This document shows positions 54,454 to 64,000 of a stretch of 64,000 bases of DNA, piece by piece (position 1 is the first letter of the stretch; the number at the start of each line of letters is the position of its first letter). The notes under the pieces were generated by a model that was given only the letters and a program-made list of their open reading frames with translations, was not told the origin of the DNA and made no database searches. This stretch comes from Albidovulum aestuarii. GTDB taxonomy: Bacteria; Pseudomonadota; Alphaproteobacteria; Rhodobacterales; Rhodobacteraceae. Made by a program: the position numbers and the translations under genes. The stretch covers positions 476,552 through 540,551 of the forward strand of contig NZ_JASBQQ010000001.1 in NCBI RefSeq assembly GCF_029961185.1. The letters run 5' to 3'.

Positions 54454-56075
54454 CAGAACCAGCCGCCTGACACTGCCCCGCCATGGGCGTAGTAGAGCCA
54501 GAGCCTTTCGCCCGTCGTCACCTCCACCCGCCAGTAATCGCGGGTGCCCGAACGCCAGCCGGGTTCATCGAGCCACCATTCCGGTGCGATCCGTTCCGGG
54601 CCGGTGGCCGAGGCCGTCACCAGAACGCGTCGGCGCCAGCGGAAGCGGGCGGGCACCATCGGGTCGTCATGGGCCTGAACCGGCTCGCAGCGGAAAAGCA
54701 CGACGGGCCGGGGGTTGCGGGGCGGCGGCCATATCTCGGCCGGTTTCGACCAGGCGACGGGCAGGATTTTCGCGGTCTTCTCGGGGATATGGGTATCGAC
54801 CGGGACGAGCCGGGTGATCGCCTCCATCCCGACCCGGGTCCCGAGCCGCGAGACCAACCTTTCGAACTCCTCCCCTTCGGGGCAGCCCTCGACCGGGTCA
54901 TAGGGGCCGCGATGCTGACGGGCTTGGACCGGTTCGGTGACATGCGCCTCCAGCCGGAGCGTGTCGATGCCGAACCCCGCCTCCACCCCGGCCAGCTTCA
55001 GCACCAGAAGCGGGCGCAGCATGGCGGGGTCGGCGCTGGCCCGGGCCAGACCGATCTCGATCTCCTGCATCCTGTGATCGGCGTGGAAAAGCTGCAGCCG
55101 GACCCGCCGCGCGCCCTGCCCCCGCGCCTTCAAGCGATCGCAGAGCGCAGGCAGAAGCCGGTCGATCCCGGCCATGATGTCCTCGGTGAGCCCGATCGGA
55201 TCGGGCAGCGTCAGGCGCACCGCGAAATGCAGGGGTGGACGGGCGGGCGAGACCGGCTCCTCCTCCAGCCCCAGGGCCTGATCGAGACGGCGGACCAGTT
55301 CGCGGCCAAAGCGCCGCGTAAGAGGCGCGCGCGGCGTGCCGAGGACATCGCCGACATGGCGCAGGCCGAGGCGCGCAAGCCCGTGGACTGTCTTCTCATC
55401 GATGCGCAGGGCTGCGAGCGGCAGGGGCGCCAGCGCCTGCCGGGTCTGGCCCGGCGCGGCAACGCGGGCGACGGGTGCGGGCGGGGCGATGGTGACCGGC
55501 GCGGCCCCGCCCCTGATCCAGTGCCGTTTCGCCGAGCGCGACCGGGTCGCCCGCGCCTCCTGATCAATGGCATCGCCGTTGCGGGTCACCGCACCGGGCT
55601 TGCCGGCATACCGCGCAAGCCCCCAGGCAGTGCCGACCGTATCGGCGATACCTGCCTCCACCGTCAGCCCGAGACCCTCGCAATCCGCGGCCACGGCCGC
55701 AAGCACGCCCTCCTCGCCGCCGAAAAGATGGGCGGCGCCGGTCAGGTCGATGACCAGCCCGTCTGGCGCCTCCTCACCCACCCAGGGGCTGAACCGGCCC
55801 GCCCAGCGCCGAAGCGCGGCCAGAAAGGCCGCCTCCACTTGCGGATTGCGGATGCGGGTGACAAGGTCGGGGCACATCGCGCGCGCATCCGGCAAGGGCT
55901 GACCGAGATAAAGTCCCTTCGCTTCCGCCTCCGCGCTCAGTGAGGTCAGGACCTGACGGTTGGCCTCTTCCCCGACAATGGCGAAAAGTTCAGGCGGCAG
56001 GCCACGCATCCGCCGCAGCAGACATTCCGCCCCGAGGCGGGGGAACCAGAGGGACAGAATCCGGCGGCAGCGCAT
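54435..56075 (-). CDS. imuB: ImuB, catalytically inactive Y-family polymerase-like mutagenesis factor
   Basis: A 546-residue Y-family-like protein that links the ImuA-DnaE2 mutagenic polymerase to the sliding clamp. Palm and fingers sequence is recognisable (LSLWFPRLGAECLLRR at the N-terminus where polymerases carry a catalytic Asp; ARAMCPDLVTRIRNP), but the catalytic acidic residues are missing, as expected of ImuB. An HhH-like VHGLARLGLRHVGDVL and little-finger part follow. A LexA box sits 8 bases before the ATG. No imuA or dnaE2 lies next to it; imuA is 4 kb away. Confidence 0.92.
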   Translation of the reverse strand: MRCRRILSLWFPRLGAECLLRRMRGLPPELFAIVGEEANRQVLTSLSAEAEAKGLYLGQPLPDARAMCPDLVTRIRNPQVEAAFLAALRRWAGRFSPWVGEEAPDGLVIDLTGAAHLFGGEEGVLAAVAADCEGLGLTVEAGIADTVGTAWGLARYAGKPGAVTRNGDAIDQEARATRSRSAKRHWIRGGAAPVTIAPPAPVARVAAPGQTRQALAPLPLAALRIDEKTVHGLARLGLRHVGDVLGTPRAPLTRRFGRELVRRLDQALGLEEEPVSPARPPLHFAVRLTLPDPIGLTEDIMAGIDRLLPALCDRLKARGQGARRVRLQLFHADHRMQEIEIGLARASADPAMLRPLLVLKLAGVEAGFGIDTLRLEAHVTEPVQARQHRGPYDPVEGCPEGEEFERLVSRLGTRVGMEAITRLVPVDTHIPEKTAKILPVAWSKPAEIWPPPRNPRPVVLFRCEPVQAHDDPMVPARFRWRRRVLVTASATGPERIAPEWWLDEPGWRSGTRDYWRVEVTTGERLWLYYAHGGAVSGGWFCQGVFA

Positions 56076-56083
56076 AGCAGAAT

Positions 56084-56098
56084 GTTCCTGATATGTTC
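56084..56098 (-). promoter_or_regulatory. LexA (SOS) box upstream of imuB
   Basis: GTTC-CTGATAT-GTTC, the alphaproteobacterial LexA site (GTTC-N7-GTTC). It lies immediately before the imuB ATG and overlaps its likely ribosome-binding bases. Confidence 0.88.
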
Positions 56099-56186
56099 CA
56101 CTCTATGCCCCTTCGGCCGCCGAGTCGAGTCGCCCCGGAAAGCCGGAACGTAAGGTGAGTTTAAACCCACCTTACCCGGGAAACCC

Positions 56187-56465
56187 TCAACCGCAGCGGA
56201 TCGCGGCGATGCGACCTTCCGCGTCGATTTCGACATTCAGGCGTTGCAGGCTGAAGTCCATCGTGACCGCATCACCGGGATGGATGACACGGACGGGTTC
56301 GTCGAATCCGCTTGGGTCAAAGGCGGATTCCGGTTGTCCGACAAGATGTTGCAGCCCTTCGGCCGAACAACTTGCAATTGGTGGATCAGGTCGGTCCGCC
56401 ACGTCCTGAACGCAACCGCACAGCCCGACCAGAACCGAAAAAACGGCAAAAGCTTTCATTTTCAT
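56187..56465 (-). CDS. I78-family peptidase inhibitor lipoprotein
   Basis: A 92-residue lipoprotein: MKMKAFAVFSVLVGLCGC is a signal with lipobox (Cys about residue 18). The I78 inhibitor domain follows with LVGQPESAFDPS and RVIHPGDAVTMDFSLQRLNVEIDAEGRI. An elastase-like protease inhibitor role is expected in the periplasm. ATG at 56465. Divergent from the dehydrogenase gene and downstream, in the same orientation, of nothing else. Confidence 0.83.
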   Translation of the reverse strand: MKMKAFAVFSVLVGLCGCVQDVADRPDPPIASCSAEGLQHLVGQPESAFDPSGFDEPVRVIHPGDAVTMDFSLQRLNVEIDAEGRIAAIRCG

Positions 56466-56543
56466 GTCGTTTCCCGAATTGCATTGCGAGCCACTATCGC
56501 ACAGGGTCGATGAAAGAGAACGAAGGAATTGGGAGGATCTCTT

Positions 56544-57671
<1,128 letters not shown>

Positions 57672-57694
57672 GCCACGGAGACACGCAAACGAAG

Positions 57695-57722
57695 GGGCAA
57701 GGCGGTGGCCTTGCCCTTTTTC
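57695..57722 (+). terminator. rho-independent terminator after frmA
   Basis: GGGCAAGGC (57695-57703) and GCCTTGCCC (57708-57716), 9-bp stem with a 4-base loop, followed by TTTTTC. Confidence 0.9.
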
Positions 57723-57822
57723 GTGGCGACGCGTCCTTCGCGCTGCAATCAGGTCCGCCAGAGGCGGCTATCATCGGAGCCATTGAGGTTCCATTATTGG
57801 AAACTGCGGGTAATCTGGTCCC

Positions 57823-58761
57823 ATGGGGAACAAGACCAGCTTCACGACAACAAAGGATCGGGTCTGGTCTGCATATGCCGTTCTCGCCGGATGGCTGGCG
57901 CGTCAGCCTCAGCTTGTCCGGAAACTCGGCTATAGTCTTTTCGGACTGGCCCTTTGGATCGCTTACCTGCTACCGGGAAATCTGGTGCGACCGACATTCG
58001 CCGCTTTGGCAAAACAGACGAAGGCCGGGAATGCTCTGCGCCTTTTCGCAAGGTACGTGCGCGAGTTCTGCCGAGGCATAGACAGGCTCGAGCAGGTGCG
58101 GCACGGCCGCACCGATGCGATCGACCGTATGTTCCGGATCCCCGAGGAACAACGATTCCGGACGATCACGGCAGAACGTGGGTGCATTCTGGTGCTTCCC
58201 CACACCCAAGCCGGTTTTCCCATGGGCCGCGGGTTCTCTGCGCGCTACCCGCTTCTGGCCCTGGTGCGCTCGGCGACGGACAAGCGACGTGCCGCGGCCG
58301 AATGGGAGGTCTATCAGCACCTCGACGCCGAGGTCCTGGATGTCCGCGTGGAACAACAGACGACCGTCGCGCGGAAGGTTCTTGGCACGCTCAGGCAGGG
58401 AAAACTGGTGCTTGGTGTGGTCGATCGCATCCGAACGGCGCCACCGCCTGAAGCACCGGTAGATCCGTCAACAGATACTGTACGCGCCACCGCCTTCGGC
58501 CAACCCGTCGGGATCACTGGCTGGCCCGCCCGGTTCGCACGCAAGGCCGGTGCGCCCATCCTGCCCGCCATGGTGGTGCAGACGAAGGATGCGATTTCGC
58601 TGCAGATTGGAGCCGCCATAGAACCCGGCGTCGATCTGGTGGCCACGACGCAGGCTTGGCTTGCGGAGATGGAACGGCTGATCAGGGAATATCCGGAAGA
58701 GTGGACCTTCGCGCTCGACAAGCACTGGTCTCGGGTCCTGCGCGCAGATGCTGACAGCTGA
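57823..58761 (+). CDS. LpxL/HtrB-type acyltransferase-like protein
   Basis: A 312-residue protein with a hydrophobic N-terminus (about 35-60) and sequence like lysophospholipid/lipid A acyltransferases: ILVLPHTQAGFPMGRGF holds the possible catalytic His, and later LGVVDRIRTAPPP and ARKAGAPILPAMVV, RLIREYPEEWTFALDKHW. The usual HxxxxD box is not intact (His-Thr-Gln-Ala-Gly-Phe), so the activity is uncertain. It starts 152 bases after the frmA stop. Confidence 0.6.
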   Translation: MGNKTSFTTTKDRVWSAYAVLAGWLARQPQLVRKLGYSLFGLALWIAYLLPGNLVRPTFAALAKQTKAGNALRLFARYVREFCRGIDRLEQVRHGRTDAIDRMFRIPEEQRFRTITAERGCILVLPHTQAGFPMGRGFSARYPLLALVRSATDKRRAAAEWEVYQHLDAEVLDVRVEQQTTVARKVLGTLRQGKLVLGVVDRIRTAPPPEAPVDPSTDTVRATAFGQPVGITGWPARFARKAGAPILPAMVVQTKDAISLQIGAAIEPGVDLVATTQAWLAEMERLIREYPEEWTFALDKHWSRVLRADADS

Positions 58762-58896
58762 ATGGCCAAAGCCAAGAACCTGGCTGTATGATCCTGTCTA
58801 TTCAGAATCCAAATAGTCGCGGCAGAAAGCAAACCCCATCAGCCCACGCCCGGCCATCTGCCTCGCAGACCTGTCTTCCCACATATCGCAGCCCGA

Positions 58897-59940
58897 TCAA
58901 TAAGGCATCGGGTGCGCCTTGTGCGCCTCCGCGATCTCGGCCAGCACCTCGTCGGTGAGCTTTATCTCCACCACGTCCAGCGCCGGGGCAAGCTGATCAA
59001 GCGTTGTCGCGCCAAAGATCGGCACCGTCGGGAACGGCCGCGTCAGCGTCCAGGCCAGCGCCATCTGTGCGGGGTCGAGCCCGTGGCGATGCGCGATACC
59101 GAGATAGGCCGAAACCGCCTCCCAGACCCGCGGCGAGATGCGGCCGCCCAGCGCTGGGTTCGCCTCGCGCCGCGACCCGGCCGGGATTACGTCGCCTGCA
59201 TATTTTCCAGTCAGGAGCCCCGCACCCATCGGCGAGAAGGCGAGGAGCGTCACCTGCTCGTTATGGCCAAGCTCCGCCAGGTCGGTGTCGTAGAGGCGGC
59301 AAAGCAGCGAATATTCGTTCTGCAGCGAAACCGGACGCGGCCCCCTGCCCTCATCCGCCAGCCGGATCCATTGCGCCATGCCCCAGGCGCTTTCATTCGA
59401 CAGACCCCAATGGCGGATCTTGCCCTCGGTGACGAGCGCGCAGAGTGTCTCCAGACACTCCTCCATATTCGCGATCACCGCCGCCCGGTCCTGTTTTGAT
59501 GGATCAAAGCGCCAGTTCTGGCGGAACATGTAGCTGCCGCGATTGGGCCAGTGAAACTGGTAGAGATCGACGTGATCGGTCCGGAGCCGCCGCAGCGAGG
59601 CTTCGAGTGCCTTGCGGATAGACCGCCCGTCGATCACCTCGCCCTTATCGCGCGCAATGGACCCTTCGCCGGCGATCTTGGTCGCAATCACCCAGTCGCC
59701 GCGATTGCCGCCCTTCGCGATCCAGTTGCCGATGATCTCCTCGGTCCGGCCCAAGGTCTCCTTGCGGACCGGGTTGACCGGATACATCTCGGCCGTATCC
59801 ATGAAATTCACGCCGCGTTCGGAAGCCATGTCGATCTGGGCATGGGCCTCGGCTTCCGGCGTCTGGCTGCCCCAGGTCATCGTCCCAAGGCAGAGGGCGG
59901 ACACCTCAAGGTCGGTCGCTCCCAATGTGACGCGTTTCAT
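58897..59940 (-). CDS. aldo/keto reductase (Tas-like)
   Basis: A 347-residue NADPH-dependent oxidoreductase: LGTMTWGSQTPEAEAHAQIDMA, FMDTAEMYPVNPVRKETLGRTEEIIG, DLYQFHWPNR, GLSNESAWGM and FGATTLDQL define the Tas-type group. The catalytic Asp, Tyr and Lys are in place in this TIM barrel. A strong AAGGAGG lies before the start at 59940. Substrate unknown. Confidence 0.93.
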   Translation of the reverse strand: MKRVTLGATDLEVSALCLGTMTWGSQTPEAEAHAQIDMASERGVNFMDTAEMYPVNPVRKETLGRTEEIIGNWIAKGGNRGDWVIATKIAGEGSIARDKGEVIDGRSIRKALEASLRRLRTDHVDLYQFHWPNRGSYMFRQNWRFDPSKQDRAAVIANMEECLETLCALVTEGKIRHWGLSNESAWGMAQWIRLADEGRGPRPVSLQNEYSLLCRLYDTDLAELGHNEQVTLLAFSPMGAGLLTGKYAGDVIPAGSRREANPALGGRISPRVWEAVSAYLGIAHRHGLDPAQMALAWTLTRPFPTVPIFGATTLDQLAPALDVVEIKLTDEVLAEIAEAHKAHPMPY

Positions 59941-60010
59941 GATGCCTCCTTGCGCTGACCCGGCGGACCTTGGCCCGGTGGGGGGCGGGCGTCAAGCGAT
60001 GGCGGATTGA

Positions 60011-60025
60011 GAACATAAAGAGAAC
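60011..60025 (+). promoter_or_regulatory. LexA (SOS) box upstream of imuA
   Basis: GAAC-ATAAAGA-GAAC, the same site as GTTC-N7-GTTC on the other strand, 16 bases before the imuA ATG. Confidence 0.88.
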
Positions 60026-60041
60026 ACGTTATTCTTTCCCC

Positions 60042-60710
60042 ATGACGACCCAGGATCTCGCCCGACTCATTTCGCGCCAGAACCGGCGGCCCCGCCCCGG
60101 CCTGCCCTTTCTCGGCGCGCTGTCGCTTGCGCGGGCGCGGGTGCATGAATTTTGCGGCCCCGCGCGGCGGGTGCTGGCGCTGATGGCAGCTCGCGGGACG
60201 CAAGGGCCGGTCCTCTGGCTGCGGCCCGGCTGGCTGCCCGAACGGCTTTTCCCCGAAGGGGTCGTGCCTTTCATAGAGCCGGGGCGGCTGATCTTCGTTA
60301 CCCCGGGCCGGATCGAAGACCTTCTGTGGTGTTTCGAGGAAGGCCTGCGCGCCGGAGCCACACCCCTCGTCGTTGCCGAACTGCCCGAACCACCGCGCCT
60401 GACCCCGGTGCGGCGGCTGCAACTGGCCGCCGAAACCGGCGCCGCCGAGGGCAGGATGGTGCCGACCGGGCTGATGCTGACCCCCGGAGCGGGCGGCGCG
60501 CCGGGGGTTGAAAGCCGCTGGTCCCTCGCGCCCGATCACGGGATGGGCCGGACCCGCTGGCAGCTCGACCTGCTGCGCGCCCGCGCCGACCCGCCGCAAA
60601 GTTGGGCGCTCACCACACGCACGGACGGGGCGGGGTTTGCCCTTGCCCGGGTGAAATCCCAATATCCCGATCACGGGGAAATGAGCGCGACCGGACAAGG
60701 GCAGGTATAG
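60042..60710 (+). CDS. imuA: ImuA, RecA-like mutagenesis factor
   Basis: A 222-residue ImuA-type protein that works with ImuB and DnaE2 in SOS mutagenesis. Hallmarks are LARARVHEFCGPARRVLALMAARG, GPVLWLRPGWLPERLFPEG, DLLWCFEEGLRAGATPLVVAELPEPP and LTPVRRLQLAAETGAAEG. It lacks RecA Walker motifs in normal form. An SOS box precedes it. imuB, normally just downstream, is 4 kb away and on the other strand; dnaE2 is not in this window. Confidence 0.92.
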   Translation: MTTQDLARLISRQNRRPRPGLPFLGALSLARARVHEFCGPARRVLALMAARGTQGPVLWLRPGWLPERLFPEGVVPFIEPGRLIFVTPGRIEDLLWCFEEGLRAGATPLVVAELPEPPRLTPVRRLQLAAETGAAEGRMVPTGLMLTPGAGGAPGVESRWSLAPDHGMGRTRWQLDLLRARADPPQSWALTTRTDGAGFALARVKSQYPDHGEMSATGQGQV

Positions 60711-60741
60711 ACTGGGCCGGACGCCATGACCCGGAGCCCGC

Positions 60742-61362
60742 ATGCGCCACGCCCGAAACCGAACGGCATTGCTTTTTCTCTTCGCACTGCTTGCAGCCTT
60801 GCGGCTTTGCAGCATCGCAACCGGCCATTCCCTGATCCCAGCCGCCCATGCGGCGGCCCTGACCTACGTGCTCGACAGGGAAGGCTCCGCCGTGGGATTC
60901 GAGACCGATTTCGGCCAGACCCCGATCCGCGGCCGGATGCCGGTCACATCGGCCGATCTCAGCCTCGATTTCGACCGGGCGGCGGCCAGCCATGTCGAGG
61001 TCACGCTGAATGCCGATGCCGCGCGGGCAAGCTTTCCCTTCGCCACACAGGCGATGAAAGGAGGGAGCGTTCTCGATACAGGCCGCTACCCCGAGATCCA
61101 CTTCGAAAGCACGCGGGTCCGCCCGACCGATACCGGCGCTGCCGTCACCGGGCTCCTCACGATCCGGGGCGTAACGCGCGAGATCACGCTCGACGCCCGG
61201 CTCTACCGGCCCGAGGGCACGGAGGTGGGCCATCGCGAAAACCTCTCAATCCTGCTCACCGGAAAAGTCAGCCGATCCGATTTCGGCGCGACCGGTTTCG
61301 CCGATATGGTCGGCGACGAGGTGCGGCTGAAGATCCTCGCCCGTATTCGTCGCGCGGGCTGA
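60742..61362 (+). CDS. YceI-family periplasmic lipid-binding-like protein
   Basis: A 206-residue protein with an N-terminal signal-like helix (residues 8-35) and a YceI beta-barrel. LTYVLDREGSAVGFETDFGQTPIRGRMPVTSADLSLDF is the entry of the fold; HFESTRVRPTDTGAAVTGLLTIRGVTREITLDA follows. YceI proteins bind isoprenoid-like molecules in the periplasm. It starts 31 bases after the imuA stop and may share its transcript. Confidence 0.88.
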   Translation: MRHARNRTALLFLFALLAALRLCSIATGHSLIPAAHAAALTYVLDREGSAVGFETDFGQTPIRGRMPVTSADLSLDFDRAAASHVEVTLNADAARASFPFATQAMKGGSVLDTGRYPEIHFESTRVRPTDTGAAVTGLLTIRGVTREITLDARLYRPEGTEVGHRENLSILLTGKVSRSDFGATGFADMVGDEVRLKILARIRRAG

Positions 61363-61436
61363 GCCGCCCGCGATCCGATTGAGTGCCCACGAAACGCGGG
61401 CACACGCCTTCTGGCACTTCGTTCAGTTCAGCTCCG

Positions 61437-61590
61437 CTCGGGAGGTATTTAAGAACGGAAGAAGTCAAAGGGCCTATCTGCTTCTCCTTTTCTCAAAGAC
61501 CTCCCGCCGGAGGCAATCCGAGTGCCCGGTGCCTTGCACCGGGTACGAGATATATCTTGCGCCCGCTTGCGGGCGCTCCGCCGGATCACA
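61437..61590 (-). repeat. composite dispersed repeat upstream of the MFS gene
   Basis: On the minus strand the order is GCGCCCGC/GCGGGCGC hairpin, AAGATATATCTCG, CCCGGTGC/GCACCGGG hairpin, CTCGGATTGCCTCCGGCGGG, AGGTCTTT. A plus-strand partner (CTCGGGAGGTATTTAAGAAC, GGAAGAAG) begins at 61439. Same modules as at 39737-39870. It fills most of the 317-base gap 61363-61679. Confidence 0.7.
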
Positions 61591-61679
61591 CCTGGCCAAA
61601 AAGCACACGGCGCGGTGTTTTACGCTGGGCTTTCCCGGCCCGGGAGGCCAAGGTGCCGGTGACATTCCGGACCTGTCCA

Positions 61680-62900
61680 ATGCGCCTTCTGATCTCCTTC
61701 GCTGCCCTGTTTCTGTCGGTCGTCCTTTTGCAGCTCGGCACCGGCGGCGTGGCGCCGCTCGATGCGCTTTCGGGTGTGGAGCTTGGCTTTTCCACTGCCG
61801 AAATCGGCACACTGGGTTCAGCGCATTTTTTCGGCTTTTTCATCGGCTGCTGGTGGGCGCCCCGGCTCATGGGCACTGTCGGCCACTCCCGCGCTTTCGC
61901 GGCCTTCACGGCCGCCGGCACGATCGGGCTTATCGCCCATATGATGATCGTCGACCCCATCGCATGGGCGCTTCTGCGCATGGCCTCGGGCGCTTGCGTC
62001 GCGGGCTGCTACACGATCATTGAGGCCTGGCTGCAGGCCAAGGTCACGAACGAGACGCGCGGCCGGGCGATGGGTATCTACCGTATCGTCGATGTCGGCG
62101 GCTCGCTCGCCGCACAGCTCGTCATCGGGGTCCTGAGCCCCGCTACCTATTTTTCCTATAACCTCCTTGCCATCATCTGCTGTGCCGCCCTTCTGCCCCT
62201 CACCGTCAGCCGCGCCGAACAGCCGGACACGCCCGAGGCCCCGCGGCTCAGGCCTTCAATGGCCTGGGCAAAGTCGCCGCTCGCCGCCGCCGGTGTCATC
62301 GTCTCCGGCGTCTCCACCGCCGCCTTCCGCATGGTCGGCCCGATCTACGGGATCGAGGTCGGACTTTCGGCCGACATGATCGCGCTTTTCCTTGCCGCCT
62401 TCGTCCTTGGCGGCGCCGTGGCGCAGTTCCCGGTCGGCTGGCTGGCCGACAAATACGACCGCCGCACGGTTCTCATGTGGCTTTCGGTCACGGCCGCCGT
62501 TGCCTGCGGCACCGCCGTCGCGCTGTCGGGCCTGGGCATCGTCGCGATCTTTCTTACGGCAGGGTTCTTCGGGATAACCACGATGCCGATCTATTCGGTT
62601 TCCACCGCCCATGCCCATGACTTCGCCACCGACGAGGAACGGGTGGAGCTGTCGGCCGCGCTCATGTTCCTTTACGCGCTCGGTGCAATCGCTTCGCCGC
62701 TGATCGCCTCCAGCCTGATCGCATGGTTCGGCCCGGCCTCGATGTTCGTCTTCATCGCGACGATTCATCTTGGCCTTCTCGCTTTTGGCGCGCTTCGCAT
62801 GCGCGCGCGCCCCGCACCCTCCGACCGCACCCGCTATGTCTACACGCCGCGCACGAGCTTCCTGATCGGGCGGCTCCTGAAGCGGAACGGCGAGGACTGA
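61680..62900 (+). CDS. MFS transporter
   Basis: A 406-residue inner-membrane transporter of the major facilitator superfamily, about twelve helices. The YcaD-like group is suggested by MRLLISFAALFLSVVLLQLG, ASGACVAGCYTIIEAWL and FPVGWLADKYDRRTVL (helix 2-3-type loop motif). The ATG at 61680 is chosen because the membrane part begins there; a much longer upstream frame runs through the dispersed repeat. Substrate unknown. Confidence 0.88.
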   Translation: MRLLISFAALFLSVVLLQLGTGGVAPLDALSGVELGFSTAEIGTLGSAHFFGFFIGCWWAPRLMGTVGHSRAFAAFTAAGTIGLIAHMMIVDPIAWALLRMASGACVAGCYTIIEAWLQAKVTNETRGRAMGIYRIVDVGGSLAAQLVIGVLSPATYFSYNLLAIICCAALLPLTVSRAEQPDTPEAPRLRPSMAWAKSPLAAAGVIVSGVSTAAFRMVGPIYGIEVGLSADMIALFLAAFVLGGAVAQFPVGWLADKYDRRTVLMWLSVTAAVACGTAVALSGLGIVAIFLTAGFFGITTMPIYSVSTAHAHDFATDEERVELSAALMFLYALGAIASPLIASSLIAWFGPASMFVFIATIHLGLLAFGALRMRARPAPSDRTRYVYTPRTSFLIGRLLKRNGED

Positions 62901-62963
62901 ACCCTCTGGCCCTTGCCGCCCAAAGCCGGTAAATCGGCCCGGCGACGGACGGAAAGGCGACAG

Positions 62964-64000
62964 ATGGCTCGGATTCTCATCACTTCGGCAATCCCTTACA
63001 TCAACGGGATCAAGCATCTCGGCAATCTCGTGGGGTCTCAGCTTCCGGCTGACCTTTATGCCCGCTACATGCGGGGACGCGGCCATGAGGTGATGTTCAT
63101 TTGTGCCACGGACGAACACGGTACCCCGGCCGAGCTTGCCGCCGCCAAGGCGGGCAAGCCGGTTGCCGAGTATTGCGCCGAGATGTGGCAGGTGCAAAGC
63201 GATCTGGCCAAGGGGTTCCGCCTGTCCTTCGACCATTTCGGCCGTTCGTCATCGGCGCGCAACCACACCCTGACCCAGCATTTCGCGAAGAAACTCGCCG
63301 AAAACGGCTTCATCGAGGAAGTGACCGAAAGCCAGGTCTTCTCCGTCGCCGACAACCGCTTCCTGCCCGACCGATATATCGAGGGCACCTGCCCGAATTG
63401 CGGGTACGACAAGGCCCGCGGCGATCAGTGCGAGAACTGCACCAAGCAGCTGGACCCCACCGATCTGATCGAACCCCGCTCGGCCATCTCAGGTTCGACC
63501 GAACTGGAGGTGCGCGAAACCAAGCATCTCTATCTCAAGCAGAAATCGCTGAAGGGTGAAATCGAGGCATGGATCGACAGCCAGCAGGACTGGCCGGTCC
63601 TGACCACGTCCATCGCCAAGAAATGGCTGCATGACGGTGACGGGTTGCAGGACCGGGGCATCACCCGCGACCTGAGTTGGGGTGTGCCGGTGCAGTTCGA
63701 GGGCGCGCCGTGGACTGGCATGGACGGCAAAGTCTTCTATGTCTGGTTCGACGCCCCCATCGAATATATCGCCGGCACCGCCGAATGGGCCGATGCGAAC
63801 GGCAAGACCGAGGCCGACTGGGAACGCTGGTGGCGCACCGACAAGGGCGCCGAGGATGTGCGTTACGTCCAGTTCATGGGCAAGGACAACGTGCCCTTCC
63901 ATACGCTCAGCTTCCCCGCGACGATCATGGGGTCGCGCGAGCCGTGGAAGAAGGTCGATTACATCAAGAGCTTCAACTACCTGAACTACGATGGTGGCCA
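62964..64000 (+). CDS. metG: methionyl-tRNA synthetase (partial, runs off the window)
   Basis: Charges tRNA-Met. The first 345 codons of a class I synthetase: the HIGH-like [13 protein letters not shown] at the N-terminus, the ATDEHG motif, and the zinc knuckle [24 protein letters not shown] lies before the ATG. The KMSKS loop and anticodon domain would lie beyond 64000. Confidence 0.95.
   Translation, partial: MARILITSAIPYINGIKHLGNLVGSQLPADLYARYMRGRGHEVMFICATDEHGTPAELAAAKAGKPVAEYCAEMWQVQSDLAKGFRLSFDHFGRSSSARNHTLTQHFAKKLAENGFIEEVTESQVFSVADNRFLPDRYIEGTCPNCGYDKARGDQCENCTKQLDPTDLIEPRSAISGSTELEVRETKHLYLKQKSLKGEIEAWIDSQQDWPVLTTSIAKKWLHDGDGLQDRGITRDLSWGVPVQFEGAPWTGMDGKVFYVWFDAPIEYIAGTAEWADANGKTEADWERWWRTDKGAEDVRYVQFMGKDNVPFHTLSFPATIMGSREPWKKVDYIKSFNYLNYDGG

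Noticed and set aside
54483-55943. A 486-codon open frame opposite imuB
   Set aside because: Shadow frame with no motifs; ImuB motifs and the LexA box support the minus strand.

Overview
The window looks like chromosomal DNA of a GC-rich alphaproteobacterium of the Rhodobacteraceae/Paracoccaceae type. The signs are the PhaR-PhaP-PhaC-PhaZ polyhydroxyalkanoate locus, direct-repeat SOS boxes (GTTC-N7-GTTC), an ImuA/ImuB mutagenesis pair, tandem DUF1194 proteins, ThyX, a class III alcohol dehydrogenase and dispersed intergenic repeats carrying a GGACAGAAAGTG core. No rRNA, tRNA, CRISPR array, phage region or classical insertion sequence was seen. Most genes are ordinary housekeeping genes. The unusual material is a set of small low-GC accessory genes tied to REP repeats.

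Layout. 1-9.9 kb: EamA transporter, thiamine pyrophosphokinase, a 735-residue acidic protein, DUF2842, PurA, DUF6524, SecG, PyrG, then a low-GC acyltransferase followed by REP repeats. 10-12.1 kb: two tiny membrane proteins, a TerB protein and a PhnD-like protein without a signal peptide. 12.2-20.4 kb: a complete polar amino acid ABC transporter (ATPase, binding protein, two permeases), then glutamine synthetase-like / glutamine amidotransferase / glutamine synthetase-like genes and a DegT-type aminotransferase. This reads as uptake and gamma-glutamyl processing of an amine or amino acid. 20.5-25.7 kb: the PHA storage locus, with five PhaR-type sites (CTGC or TTGC, N3-4, GCAG) upstream of phaR, phaP, phaC and phaZ. 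25.9-31.3 kb: ThrS, a four-gene bufferin operon (bufA1-bufB1-bufC1-DoxX; a copper-binding modified-peptide system), a cold-shock protein and an ArsC-like protein. 31.5-34.7 kb: small proteins, a REP-associated tyrosine transposase (RAYT) carrying a REP pair inside its reading frame, an accessory membrane coiled-coil gene and ThyX. 34.8-46.6 kb: glyoxalase, two DUF1194 proteins, MarR- and XRE-type regulators, SdhE, an aspartate aminotransferase, MATE, GNAT, PPK2, GST, an HxlR/DUF4242 divergent pair, NadE and a methyltransferase. 46.7-64 kb: ParE with an accessory gene appended to its end, a hairpin-rich intergenic region, two related cytochromes c, a lipocalin, a GlxA-type regulator, ImuB, an I78 inhibitor, glutathione-dependent formaldehyde dehydrogenase, an acyltransferase-like protein, an aldo/keto reductase, ImuA, YceI, an MFS transporter and the first 345 codons of MetG.

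Most notable. (i) All four atypical or mobile genes (acyltransferase, RAYT, and the coiled-coil genes after thyX and parE) are followed, in their own orientation, by the same GTAG-headed REP. In two cases the TAG stop codon is part of the REP head. Two of the genes begin with TTG at or within 3 bases of the stop codon of an essential gene. This suggests gene cassettes added to the 3' ends of housekeeping genes and bounded by REPs. (ii) The RAYT gene contains a perfect 23-base inverted pair of a second GTAG-headed REP, in frame. (iii) imuA and imuB, normally adjacent, are about 4 kb apart and head to head, each with its own LexA box. (iv) The bufferin operon is complete and is preceded by a long palindrome.
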